NCBI GenBank assembly: GCA_034698045.1
Contig: JAQGAU010000189.1
Span: 1 to 35,301 of the forward strand
DNA length: 35,301 bases
Origin: Paramacrobiotus richtersi
Lineage: Eukaryota > Tardigrada > Eutardigrada > Parachela > Macrobiotidae
Reading direction: 5' to 3'
Shown here one piece after another: positions 1-11,080 of the stretch; position 1 is the first letter of the stretch, and each line of letters begins with the position of its first letter. The notes beneath the pieces are model-generated. The model was not told the DNA's origin. It made no database searches and saw only the letters and a program-made list of their open reading frames with translations. The position numbers and the translations under genes were made by a program.

Positions 1-1028
1 TGGTAGATCTTGGGGATGCACTTGACTTTGGGGGGCTCGTGCGGGTAGCCGTTGGAGATTTTGATGGAGAAGGTGAATTTGCCGTTCTTGTAGATACCCT
101 GTAATAAAACACGGTAACACGATTTGTGTCTGGTAATATCTTCAAAACAGTTTGTTTAGTTCACCCAGTGTCATCCAAATTCTTTGTATCAAAACACTTT
201 GTAGTGAAGTTTGTCAGTTAGTTTAGTTCACTCAATAATTCTCATTAAAATCAAGAATTTTTACTGAATTTTTTCAACTTTATCAACAAATATCACCGCC
301 TTAAAATTGTCCAAATTGATGAAAAACTATGGTAAAACTATATTGGGATAATACTATAACCAATCCGTTGAGTATCGAAAATTTCCCGAGAATCGCACGA
401 AAACTGACTGGAAGTGATAGATAGGTCCGAAACATGACATGCATCTACTTATCTATTTTGATTTCAAGGCGATAGCAGCTATTATTCTTCAGTGAATCAC
501 ATCCATGATTAAAAAACTATGCACTCACCTCATCCGGACATATGGTCAACTGGATATTCTGCAAATCATCCTTATCAGGGAATTCCACTTTCAGACTCTT
601 GGGCAGCTGCAGGTCACTGATGTCTACAATGTCAAAGCTCAATTAAACACTCCACAGAAAGCATCAAGCACGAAATCAAAAGATGCTTCATGAATATTTC
701 TAGTTTTTCGTATCGTTTCGTATGGCAAATTAGTCATGTGGCAAATTTTTGTAAAATACACATTTTAAAATACATAAAATTTATTTTTTGATATATTTAT
801 TAGAATTATTTTTACAGATTTTTGATACATTTACGGCCAGAAAAGTATCGGTGATGCACCGAAAGACCACTAATTCAGCGTGTTCGTTGACCGTCAAGCA
901 TCCCGTGATCTCGTCCGTGACTTACCCTTCGTGATACGGAGCTGTGCGGCGGTGGTCTTTTTGGCCTTATTGCCATTAGCCGCGTCCGGGCCCTTGGTCT
1001 GGTCTTTCAGGGAGAAAAGCTTGATCAT
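1..1028 (-). CDS. UBE2M: NEDD8-conjugating enzyme Ubc12/UBE2M (5' part, runs off left edge)
   Basis: E2 enzyme that takes NEDD8 from the APPBP1-UBA3 E1 and passes it to cullins; cytosolic and nuclear. Three exons read on the minus strand: 1028-926 (ATG at 1028), 623-529 and 98-1 (incomplete). Introns have GT/AG ends (GTAAGT and GTGAGT donors, TTGTAG and TTACAG acceptors) and phases 1 and 0 that rejoin a single frame. The first residues MIKLFSLK are the family's E1-docking N-terminal peptide, followed by a basic linker, [10 protein letters not shown], then the UBC core with TICPDEG, the YKNGKF strand and the [11 protein letters not shown] motif. About 98 residues of roughly 180 are present; the catalytic cysteine lies beyond the window. 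Head-to-head with SRP68, with 887 bp between the two start codons. Family assignment is by conserved motifs and is firm. Confidence 0.94.
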
Positions 1029-1915
1029 TCTCGCGTCAAGTGGGCACACACTTATCACGCTGTTCCCCACACTATCGTGTCTGCAATAATGCAGCAATAT
1101 GGAAACATGTTATCAGGATGATTATGTAATCACTGCCACAAATGCCACAAACAATGCCACACACGGTGTCTACAGCATAAAAACCCATTTTTTTCACTGC
1201 TTTTTAAATGACATCATTAGACTCTCGGAAACTTTTAAGAAACAAGTTTTGACACTGAATTTTGTCATCGAATCAGCAAGGCTGCAAGATTCAGTTGTAC
1301 AAAAATCCTGGTTTCCTGTTTTTGGTGAGATGGTAACCTGTACGAAACGATTCCTATACCATTCTACACGGTTTACTCACATGTTAAGCAGGGATAGGGG
1401 GAGAGAACTGCCGTCGGAAAAAGGTGATCAGTATCCTGGTGGTGGCGTGTGTGCTGTATCCGTGAATGTCGACAATTTCCACAACGAACTGACAAGGTTT
1501 TCTCCGCGCCAATCACTCCATAACCGTTCCACAGTGCCTGCCTTCTGTTTACAATAAGTCACGGCACTGGATAAAGTAGCCAAATACTTAATAGTATTTA
1601 GTGTAATAGGTAGAAAAAGGGATCAAGAAGTAAGGAAAAGGCAAACAGTAAAACATATTCGGAGAATTTACAAGTCATGACAAGAACGCGAGTTTTTTCT
1701 TTCCCATTTTCGCGGATGACATACGGATGCGTAGTGCGTAGATCGATGCGCCACGCCGCACGTTTACGTAATCATATCACTGCGTTTACGTGCGTACCGT
1801 GCGTATCAACTTCCGACCTCATAAATTTAAAAAGTGCTTTCGTTCGTTTACAAAAAAAACTAAAGACTGAGAGAAATCTATTTTATCTACATATGACTTG
1901 TATAATTTGGTAAAA
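1029..1915. promoter_or_regulatory. Divergent intergenic region between UBE2M and SRP68
   Basis: 887 bp between two outward-facing start codons, so it should hold both promoters and 5' UTRs. No TATA box is obvious near either start. The part next to SRP68 (about 1715-1810) is richer in CpG and contains the palindrome TTACGTAA at 1764-1771, a bZIP-type site by sequence only. A 152-codon open frame (1099-1557, plus) lies here but shows no recognisable domain, has T-runs typical of the local non-coding DNA, and is not called as a gene. Confidence 0.5.
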
Positions 1916-4900
1916 ATGGCGCAGATAAGTAAGAAGAAAAGCTCCAGCAACAGCGCATCCATAGAGGAGGTGGACAGCGAGATGCATGAGCTGAAGATCG
2001 AGGACGACGCAGGTGAAGAAGACGTGGCCATGGACGATGACGACGAGGATGCGGAGGACCAGGAGCCCGACAAATCCAAGTCTACATCCGACGAAATCAT
2101 GAATCTGGAAGGTATTATAAGTGCACATTGTATTTTCGCACCTGTAGCAGCAAAAATCGTCTGTTGCAGTTCTGAAAGTCGTTAAAGAAGCCCAGCAAGC
2201 GCGGGGGCTCAGGCATGGAGATTACGTTCGCTACAGGTACTGTTCCATCTGCCAAAGCAGGTTTTCATCAGTTTCTGCATTGTTTATCGGTGGGCGTTGG
2301 TGGGAACATGTTTTGTCTTCAATTTGCAACGTTTTTACCACGCTAAGTTTGGTTTGTGTGTCGTCGCAGGCAGTATTGTCAGCGCAAAATCCATCGTCTG
2401 CGCAGCTGTTTTTCCCTGGCGCAAGGCACCAAGGCCCGCTTCAGCGGTAAAATTCTCAAGCCGGAACATATCCGCGATGCCCGGTGAGTTGTAGTGTTGC
2501 TTGTCTTTGAAAATTCCTTATCATTTTAGAGAAAACCGAGTTCCCCGACCGTGAATCGGTCGCCAAATCATTAGCACTTTTTGTTTGTAATTATTTATTA
2601 ATTGTCATTCTTAGTTAGAATCATTTCTTTGACAGTATCTTGTTGTTGCAGTTGATAATGTATTGATTTTCCGGTTACTATTGTGCATTTTTATTCATTT
2701 TTATTGATATTATTTTTTGACAATGGTAATTTTTATTGATATTATTTTGTTTTAGTCAGTACTGTTATCTTTATTATTCATATAATCATATTAATGCCCT
2801 TTTTAAATACTGCAGTTTTTTTCTAAATGGATACAATTTTGTATTACTACTTTTTAATAATTTATTTGCGCTTCTGAGTTTTGTGACTGTTGAACGTATT
2901 TCTCGGGGTTTCCGTCCATGAATTGTTTTCATACGTCGATCATGGTGATTGTGCTTAGATGCCTGCAAATCCCGTTGTTCATCGCCGAACGGGCCTGGAG
3001 CTACGGTATGCAGCTCAAGCAGGAGTCCGGGCAGGCCGCCCATCCCCGTAAAAAGTTCCACATGGTACGGCGCTTCGCGAAAGCCTCGCGCTCCGCCGTG
3101 CACCTGCAGAAGCTATGCGAGGCCCTTAAAGTCGACGCCCGGACCAAACTGGAGACGCAGGTGGGTGAATGCGTTCCCGTTGTAACAAATAAGTCACTGG
3201 ATGGATTTTCGAACGGTGGTTGCTTTTGTTAACAGGCGTATGTCGATTGGATGCGGGGTGTGGTGTTCTTCAACCAGGAATCATGGCGGGAAGCGCTGGA
3301 AGCCTTCTCCCATGCAAAGTATGCTTTCCTGTTTTAAACAGCGTTTTTCTCCTGTTTTTGTCAGGTTTCATAATCAGTGAAGTGTTTCCAATTTTTTCAT
3401 CATTTTTATTCTTTATTCTGATTTTTTTCTTATTTTTGACACATTTTTTGTTGATTTTTCGGCTGATGGATTCGCTTTTCTGCTGTACATGTGATGTACA
3501 GATGCTTGAATGCAGGGCAATTTATGAGTCGATCGCTACCACGGTTGACGAGGAAACACGCCAGCTGTACCGGCAGCGCATCGAGGAAACCGTTCCGCAG
3601 ATTCGTTTCTGTGGCTACAACATCGGCGATGAGTCGACGGTGGAGGACCTGATCCAGATGCGCCTGAAGCCGGGCTCGGCGGAACTGGGCGAGGGCCTCA
3701 TGGCCAAATTGGACGTACGTTGGCTTGTTTATTCAGCTGTTAAATCCGACAGAATCTGAACTGCGATCTATGTTAATGTCGCAGTATTATATGTATAATG
3801 TATTAGTATCAAAATATTATTAATCAATTTTAATTATTGAATTATTTGTCATGAGCAATGATATATTTCACTGTTTGCACGATATTTCGTGGTTTTGAAA
3901 TGTGAACTAATTAATTAAGTTTGAACAGTAATCTGATCTCAGTGATTGGAGTATGTTGTGTATGGTAATCTTTGTATTGATGTCGTCAGGAACTGATTGC
4001 TCAGAGTCGTGAAAAGCAGGCGCAAACGGAAATCTCCTGGTTGGGGAAGAGTGTGCCCATCAAGAACGCGAAAGTCCGCGGTCTGCTCATCAGCGCCCAG
4101 GAAGGCGCCAAGCAGCTGGACCACATTGAGACCGCCGACGGTAAACTGGAAGTGTTGGAGAACACGCAGCACGTACTCCGGGAAGCGTTGCAGGCCGTCC
4201 AGGAAGAAATTAAATCGGTTTGTGCTCTCAAAAAGATAATAATCATAAAAAGATGTTAAATCCGTGGATAATATTTACATTTTTTGAACTCAGTTTTATT
4301 TGATTACAGTTTGGTGTTTATTGTATAATTTATTTCTTGTGATGTACTGCAGCTATACTTGATTTTTGTACGAATTTATTCGATCGTAAGATGATTGTTG
4401 GCCCGCAAAGCAACAGAAAAAGTCCAACTGCTAATCCACTATTATGCTTACCGTATTTGTGTTGCAGCTGACCAAGGATCAGCAGTCAAGTGGAAGCCAG
4501 CTCCTGCACTCGTACATCACCTTCTTAAAGAACCACCACAGCAACCAGCGTGCCCTGTTGACCATTCAGATCATGAAGGGCCAGGTGAAGCTCTCGGCCG
4601 AGCGGGAAACCGAGGAGAAGAAAAAGAAGCATAAACCGCAGGATTATATCCGACTGTACGATACCATGGTGGAGGTTGGTACACAACGTCGGTTACATTG
4701 TTCTGACATGTCCAAAGAAGAGTTTGTGCTGGTAGAATAACAATGAGAGCGTGGGATTGGCCGGCGTCACCGGCACGGCGTTGATGGAGTCCCTCAACGC
4801 GGATACGACGCTGTACAAGGCCTTCCGGGCGCTGTACATTGGGGATGCTTTTGTTAGTGTCAGGAAGTGGTCCGAGGCCCTGACGTTTTATAGTCGCGCG

Positions 4901-5924
4901 GGGGAGTTTGCCAAGGCCGCTGGCAAGGCGCAGTTCACTGAGGTATGAATCTTTTCTCATGTACATGTATATGGTTTTATTCTTGTTTTATTTATCCTTT
5001 TCATTAATTATTTTCTGCTGTAATTAATTTGCATTATGTTTTAGGTTTTGGCTGTTGTTTGCGTGGCAGTATTTTTATTTTTTATTAGACTATTTAAATA
5101 AGTTTCTTTAATTAATTTTCATTGCTGTTATGTATTGTTACTTTCTTCGTTCTCAGGTTACTGTAGCTTCCGTACGCGTTTGGTTTTCATTAATTTCGTT
5201 TGCTCTACAGGAATCGAAGAAGAATTTAGCAGAATTGGAAGGATTGATAAACAGCCAGAAGGATGCGGCATTGACGTACAGTATTCTCCAGAAAGAGGAG
5301 TTCGCTGACGTGGAAAGCGAGATGATCAGCCGTTATCGCAAGGTAGTGTGTCAGTGTTTTTATTCGCCATTGTAAAGTGCCATTATTGTACACTATTACA
5401 AAATTTGTATCGATATCGCAAAATTACGAAATTAGAAATCAATAAAAAAACTCTATAAATAATTCAATTAAAAAAATGTAAACGAAAAAATTACATTTTT
5501 ACAGATGTAATTCTGTTGAAAATTATTTGAATTTAAATTTTTTAATTCGATTGCAATTATCACGAAGCTGATAGTTAAACTGTTGATAAAGTGTGGATGA
5601 ATTACTTGTGAATTTGAACTGTATGAAAGTGCCATAATTGGAAAACAATGAAAATTGATAAAGAACAGCGAACAGACGGGTCGATTCCCTTTGCAGGCCA
5701 ACAACGAGCTGGAGATGGGCGCCGCCAAGCCCTTCACCTTCGACCTGGTGCTGGACACCATCAAGCTCCCCAACCTGGACGACCGGCTAGCCAGCAAGAA
5801 GCCCAAGAGCAAACCGGTCAAGGGGGAACCGGCATCCTCGGACAAGGCCGCGTCGGCGGCCGCCGCGCCCGGCGGCATCGGCTCGGCGCTCAAGGGATGG
5901 ATCGGCTGGGGCAAAAAGTCGTAA
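1916..5924 (+). CDS. SRP68: Signal recognition particle 68 kDa subunit (SRP68), complete
   Basis: RNA-binding SRP subunit that, with SRP72, binds 7SL RNA and remodels it for targeting secretory proteins to the ER. Eleven exons: 1916-2111, 2170-2236, 2370-2483, 2959-3160, 3236-3318, 3516-3714, 3990-4217, 4468-4674, 4736-4942, 5211-5342, 5697-5924; 620 codons plus TAA, close to the human 627. All junctions are GT/AG and phases agree; the intron at 4675-4735 is only 61 nt. The ATG at 1916 sits in AAAAATGGC, a good start context. After an acidic N-terminal tail (residues about 20-60) come family landmarks: LRHGDYVRYR, ERAWSYGMQLKQE, then CGYNIGDEST and QMRLKPG, an alpha-helical repeat region ending in KWSEALTFYSRA, and a C-terminal SRP72-binding segment with KPFTFDLVLD and GWIGWGKKS. 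The stretch just before KPFTFDL is shorter than in vertebrates and lacks the usual proline-rich approach to that motif. Confidence 0.96.
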
Positions 5925-6594
5925 TTGTTTGTGTTGTTGTAGTTATCCTGTTTTTGACCCAGTGACCGTTGTCTACCTTATTTTTATAACCTCCGATGAG
6001 TAAAATGCACGTTGAGATGGCTTGGTGTGTAATGGATAGAAAGAACATTCCGTGACTTGGCAGGTTAACTGGAAGCACTTTTCATCATTGTAAACAGATT
6101 AGTTTGTGAATATGATTGCCATCGGTTAGATGAACTGCCTTACACCGAGAACTGAGAGATGTTAAAAGGGAAAATGATGATACTTTGTTAGTAACATGGC
6201 GGACGATGGTCAGCTACTACAGCTGTCATATGCGGGCGGTGGAGATGACAGCAAGATGATTTTTTATCACCATGAATTCTTCCATCTGTTATGCTGATTT
6301 CTCCCTGAGATATCGCTATGGAATTTGCCTGTGTGTCGTACCGTTTGTCATACGTGTTCACCTGTTCTCTCTACTCCCTCTTAACTTTTCGATCTTGATA
6401 AGCCGCTCACATGCAGTTAGCATAGCCGCTTGCCGGCTTTGCCAAATCTGCGTATCTTCCGCTTCTCATTCAACGATCGAGCTGGCTAGCTAGCAGGTGT
6501 CTAGACACGTTATCTTAATGCAAGATCTGTGCATCCTGAATTGCTTCCTGGACAATTTAAACAGGACGCCGGTAACATTTCCGCGGCTGATCCC
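5925..6594. other. Spacer between SRP68 stop and SPPL2 start
   Basis: 670 bp holding the SRP68 3' UTR and the promoter/5' UTR of the plus-strand SPPL2. No canonical AATAAA was found after the SRP68 stop, and no TATA box is clear. The last 60 bases before the SPPL2 ATG (AAACAGGAC and then TGATCC near the ATG) resemble the equivalent region of the minus-strand SPPL2, so the duplicated block includes at least some 5' flank. Confidence 0.5.
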
Positions 6595-9500
6595 ATGTCG
6601 AAGAACGGATGCGCCCGTTTAGCGGTGGGCCTGTTGGTAGCGCTGTCGCAGCTGCTTGACCAGGTAAATAATGTATGAACGAAGCCGCTCCCTACCGGTA
6701 GTAATTAAGAGAACAATTGGTATTGTTTCTATAATCTAATGCGCATTAGGGCGGTTGTCTTGGCGACTCCGGTCCCTTTGTGTTGACCATCCTTGGTAAG
6801 GACGGCAATAATTTTGATGGGCTGTGTGTGTTAGGCGAATGGTAATGCGGCTATTGTTAACATCAGCTACACCGCCATCCCGGAAGAACAGCTACGGCGG
6901 GCCGCCACGGCCGGCTCCATCGCCACATCCGGAGCGTTCGTACCACCGGGACAGACACGGCGTTTCGTCTCCTACTGCGCGGTGTACAATCCCCATCTCT
7001 CCCGTCTGCCCACGGAACAACAGGTCAGGTGGTGTTTTGGACTGCACCGGGAAAGTTTTTTTTGCTAACAATAGAATTTATTAAATCTATATGAAAACTA
7101 TTTTTGCTGAATTCATTACAGAATTTTTTTTTCGAACTTTAATAACCGGTTAAGTTTTTTTCTGACAAAGGAATATATTGGTTTTATTATCTTTGTTGAA
7201 TTCGTTAGTCTTTTTTTAAAAGTAAGTTCAATATCCGGTGAAGTTTTTTTCTGACAAAAGAATGTTAGCAAATACAATTTCATAGTTTTGTTGATTAATT
7301 AAAGAACAATTGGACTGATGCATCAAACTGGCGATTAGTATAAACTTTGTTAATGATTTTCTGTATTATTTATTTTCGATTTTTATTTGGTACTTTTATA
7401 GCAAAGTATTATTTTAATATGAGCAAAGCAATATATTACATGTTAGTTTGTTTACTATAATTACACTTGTGCGCAAACACTTCTAATGCTATGGAAGGAA
7501 TAAAACAGGTCATGTTTGAAAAAAAAAATAATAATTACACATGACCACTCTTTATATTGTTATTTTTCCTTTATATTTATTTGGAATTTATTTGCTTGCA
7601 GGAATGGACACCCTTCAAATTCGTGAACAATGTCGACATGTGCAACAGCACGACCCGTCCCGATATCACCGGCACCTTCATCGCCGCCTTGTGGTCCAAC
7701 TGCACGGCCTATGATCAGGGAATGGCGGCGGAACGGCAGGGCGCCCGGGGATTACTCATCGGCAGTACCAGCGTGGTAAGACATGTTCATTTAACCAAAT
7801 TAGTAAAAGTAATAAAAAAAATGAAGTGACCAGATAAATTGAATGAAATTTATTAAAATACGTTTAAATTAAATAATTTAACTGGAAAATAAATTAATAA
7901 GTAATATTAAAATAAATAACTAGGCAAAACTAAATAGAATTGGAGCAAAATTTAAATTAAATAAATAACCTGATAAACTGAATAATTACAGTAACATTTA
8001 AAGTAAATAACCAGATAAACTGAATAAAACTGGAGTAAAATTAAATGAATAACCAGATCGACTGAATAAAGTCAGTGTAAAAAAATTAAATTAAATAAAT
8101 AACCAGATCAACGGATCAGGAAAAAATTGCAATAAAACTTAGAATAAATAACCTAAATACATTAGTAATAATAAAATAAATAACCAGGTAAACTGCATGG
8201 CAAAATGGATAGGCTAGTTTACTTGGTAAGAATCGAACAAGCAGCAAGAAGTCAGTCAAATTCACTCGACAACCAGTTCTTACAATTGAAAAATGTAATT
8301 GTGCTGTTAGTTTCTGCCCGGTCAGCCGAACGCCTCCCTGGTGGGGCCGAGCGGTTTCCCCATTCTGGTGCTGAAAGGCCGGCATTTGGAGGAGCTGAAG
8401 ACGCTGCCATCCACGAACAGTTGGCAAATCTCCGTCTACGCCCTGGATGAAAACTATAGCGTGGATGTTAGCGGAATTTGCTTGATTCTCCTGGCGTTGA
8501 TCGTGATTGCCGTCGGCTCATACCGCTCGGGAGCGTACAGGTATTTGTCCATTTTTTTGTACCTTTCTTTGTAATATGTTTAATTATATTAATAATAAAT
8601 ATTTTTATTTGTAAATGTGTATTTAAATTTTTGTTTTATTATTTCTTAATTATTTATTATGTTATGTTATATTATTTATTTGTTAAATTTCTGCTATAAT
8701 TCATATATATGTTTATTAGCTTTTTTCGGTATAACAGAAATAAAACGATACTAAAACTTGGTATTTTGGTACATTTTGTTGGATAGGCTAAGGTCCATTG
8801 AGAAGGCCTATCGGCGCAGCCTGAACGACGCTCATTCGCTGGACACCGTGTCCGACACCCAGCTGACCGGAAAGACGACGTCAGCGGTTACTGGTCGTGA
8901 GAGTGAACGCGCCAGCGTCAGTCTGGGATCCATCGCCGTGGTCGTCTTGGCGCTGTTTATGGCCGGTCTCTTGGTGCTCATGTATTTCTTCTACCAGTAT
9001 GTGGGTATGTGGTTTGTCGGGAAACTAGGGAATTTGTCGATTTAATCAGATCAGCCAAATAAAAAAAATTAATTATCGTAAATATATAACAATTAAATAC
9101 ATACTAATTTTTGGAAAAACTTGTCATTTGTCATCGTAAACTTAGTCCAAATCATGTAAAAAATAAATACCGAATAGATTCTGATTACATTGTTCTTTTT
9201 ATATGCGGCAAAATATTGCAGTGTTCGTCTTCATTGGCCTGTTTACCCTGGGCGCCACTTCCGGCATGTACGAGTGCTTCAAACCGCTGCTGACCTGGAC
9301 TGACCGTCTGGCCTGTCGGTAAGACATGGGTTTACCCGAAACCAAATGAAAAACTGTACCGTTTTGTTATTTCCTTCTTTGTCCAGTTATCCTTTTTTTC
9401 TTTCGATTATTCTTATTATTACTATTCTTATTATTATTAATAATTGTATAATATGAATAAGAATACTATTATCCATGATTAAAATAAGTTGTGAATTTTA

Positions 9501-10904
9501 TGCACTATTTTGTGTAAAAATATTTATAATTAAAATTATTAATTTATCCACAAAATATTGTTTAAAAACGTGTCGATAATAATATTATTCTGGTGAGTGT
9601 CTGGGACATTACAGCATCCCTTGCGGCCGGCCCGACGGCCCGGTCCACCGCTGTTGCGGCCCGTCTATCGACATCTGCGCCGTCATCCTCCTACTCAGCA
9701 GCCTGACCCTGGCCCTCGTCTGGCTGGTCTACCGTAACGGCCCCTACAGCTGGATCCTGCTGGACGTCCTAGGGAGCTTCTTCGTCGTCAGCGCCCTCAC
9801 CGCCATCCAACTGCCCAGTCTCAAGGCCTGCAGCATCTTTTTATGCCTCCTCTTCATCTACGACGTGTTCTTCGTGTTTATCACCCCGTATTTAACCAAG
9901 GACGGCCAGTCGGTCATGATCCAGGTGGCCACCGGCGGCGGGGGGTATGACCCTACCAAGGACAGTGGGATCGGGGGCGCGGCAAGTGAGGTCATCCCGA
10001 TGACGTTCAAGGTGCCATATAATCTCATTCCACTGCGGAAGGGGCCGTGTGATGAGCTGTTTGAGGAGCCGAGGTACTCGCTGCTGGGGTTTGGGGATGT
10101 GATGGTGCCAGGGTTTTTGCTGTCGTATCTGCGGAGTTTTGAGCTGGTCACCCAGGCGCGACCGGTGTATTTTATCTCGGGATGTGTCGATAGGTTTCTT
10201 AGTACTTTTTAACAGTTATACAGTAGTTTTATTTATTTTTTGTTAATTTTCTCTGAAGTTACCGCAATAAGATGTTTATGGGTTGTAGCATATCTGTTGA
10301 GTTTGGTGGTGACGACGGTGGCGCTGATCATCATGCACACGGGTCAGCCGGCGTTGCTCTACATCGTGCCTATCCTCCTGCTAACGGTGGTCATTATCGG
10401 CTGGCGACGGAAGGAGCTGAAACGGCTGTGGATGGGCAACTTGGTAATACACATCAACCGAATATTTGTAACGTTCCCCAACTGAAGTTCCGTTATGTAT
10501 TTTATTTTGTATTGGATATTTATTTTTTTAATTTCATGCATTTATACTCACTTCAGTATTCCTGATATTTTTTATTTTTATTTATTGTCTTTTTTTATTT
10601 TGCTCATTCATTTGTAGGCTCTATTCGCCGGTGAGTTGCAGTGCAACTGCGATTTTTCCTGTGTTTTTTGTTAACGTTGATTTTATTTTTTCTTGTTGCC
10701 GGTTTTTTAATATGTTTGTCTTTTTTTTAATTTTAATGTTTTTTAATTTCTTTTTTATTGCTTTGATGATGATTAACCCTGATGCATCTGTGATTGTAGC
10801 CGGCGTTGTACGAGTCAACACAGCGGCGCAGCACCTGGCCGACGAGGGCCGAGGCCCTGGCCGGGGGCGTACCGTCCTCCTTGGCGTTGCTGGATGATGT
10901 GTAA
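6595..10904 (+). CDS. SPPL2: Signal peptide peptidase-like 2 protease, plus-strand copy (one damaged splice donor)
   Basis: GxGD-type intramembrane aspartyl protease cutting type II membrane stubs in endosomes/lysosomes. Nine exons: 6595-6663, 6835-7023, 7602-7775, 8311-8540, 8787-9004, 9222-9318, 9615-10189, 10289-10443, 10800-10904; about 603 residues. Exon 1 encodes a signal peptide (about 23 residues); exons 2-4 a luminal PA-type domain with NIS and NCT sequons; then nine predicted membrane segments starting with a Leu/Ile-rich segment in exon 4. Catalytic Asp are in IYDVFFVF (about D409) and LLGFGD (about D487); QPALLY with the PAL motif (about 538-540) is in exon 8. All introns are GT/AG except the one after exon 7: the position matching the paralogue's GTAAGT donor reads ATAGGT (10190-10195). 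Unspliced read-through stops at 10212 without PAL. In-frame cryptic donors exist at 10184 (loses two codons) and 10202 (adds four). Either the gene uses one of these or it is an early pseudogene; all other exons look intact. Confidence 0.9.
7102..7270 (+). repeat. Tandem duplication of about 90 bp in SPPL2(+) intron 2
   Basis: Two imperfect copies, starting at 7102 and 7192, each with a TGAATTC near the start and ending in the block AAGTTTTTTTCTGACAAA followed by GAAT. The spacing is 89-90 bp at both landmarks. Non-coding. Confidence 0.75.
7950..8205 (+). repeat. AT-rich minisatellite in SPPL2(+) intron 3
   Basis: The core AATAACCAGATAAACTGAAT recurs with substitutions at about 7965, 8007, 8049, 8099 and 8180, so the period is 42-50 bp with one longer gap. 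Weaker copies extend back to about 7810. The paralogous intron on the minus strand does not carry this repeat. Confidence 0.75.
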
Positions 10905-11074
10905 ATGCGTAGCGGAGTCGGCATTTTTGTTGCCTTTTTTGTTTCTGTTATTTTGTGCGGCATTTGGCCGGTGATTGTGGGCCATGGGTGTAGTCTGTAC
11001 AATGACACTTGTTGTTTTGCTCGAAGATGATAGTGCGACGATTCCCTTGTCTTTCTGGTAAAAGGCCGAAAAAA

Positions 11075-11080
11075 AATAAA
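11075..11080 (+). terminator. Polyadenylation signal AATAAA for SPPL2(+)
   Basis: Canonical AATAAA about 170 bases after the stop codon at 10904, followed by a T/G-containing stretch. Prediction from sequence only. Confidence 0.5.

Noticed and set aside
1099-1557. 152-codon open frame upstream of UBE2M
   Set aside because: No domain or signal peptide is recognisable, it lies in the divergent promoter region, and its composition (T-runs, repeated GCCACAAATG-like words) looks non-coding. Without transcripts it is not a supportable gene.
8758-9045. Extension of SPPL2(+) exon 5 beyond 9004
   Set aside because: The open frame runs on past the donor, but the GTATGT donor at 9005 and the paralogue's matching exon end show that the exon stops at 9004.
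10272-10565. 97-codon open frame over SPPL2(+) exon 8 in another frame
   Set aside because: It is the frame-shifted shadow of exon 8; the true frame gives TGQPALLYIVP. It would only be used if splicing occurred at the 10194 donor, which would destroy the protein.
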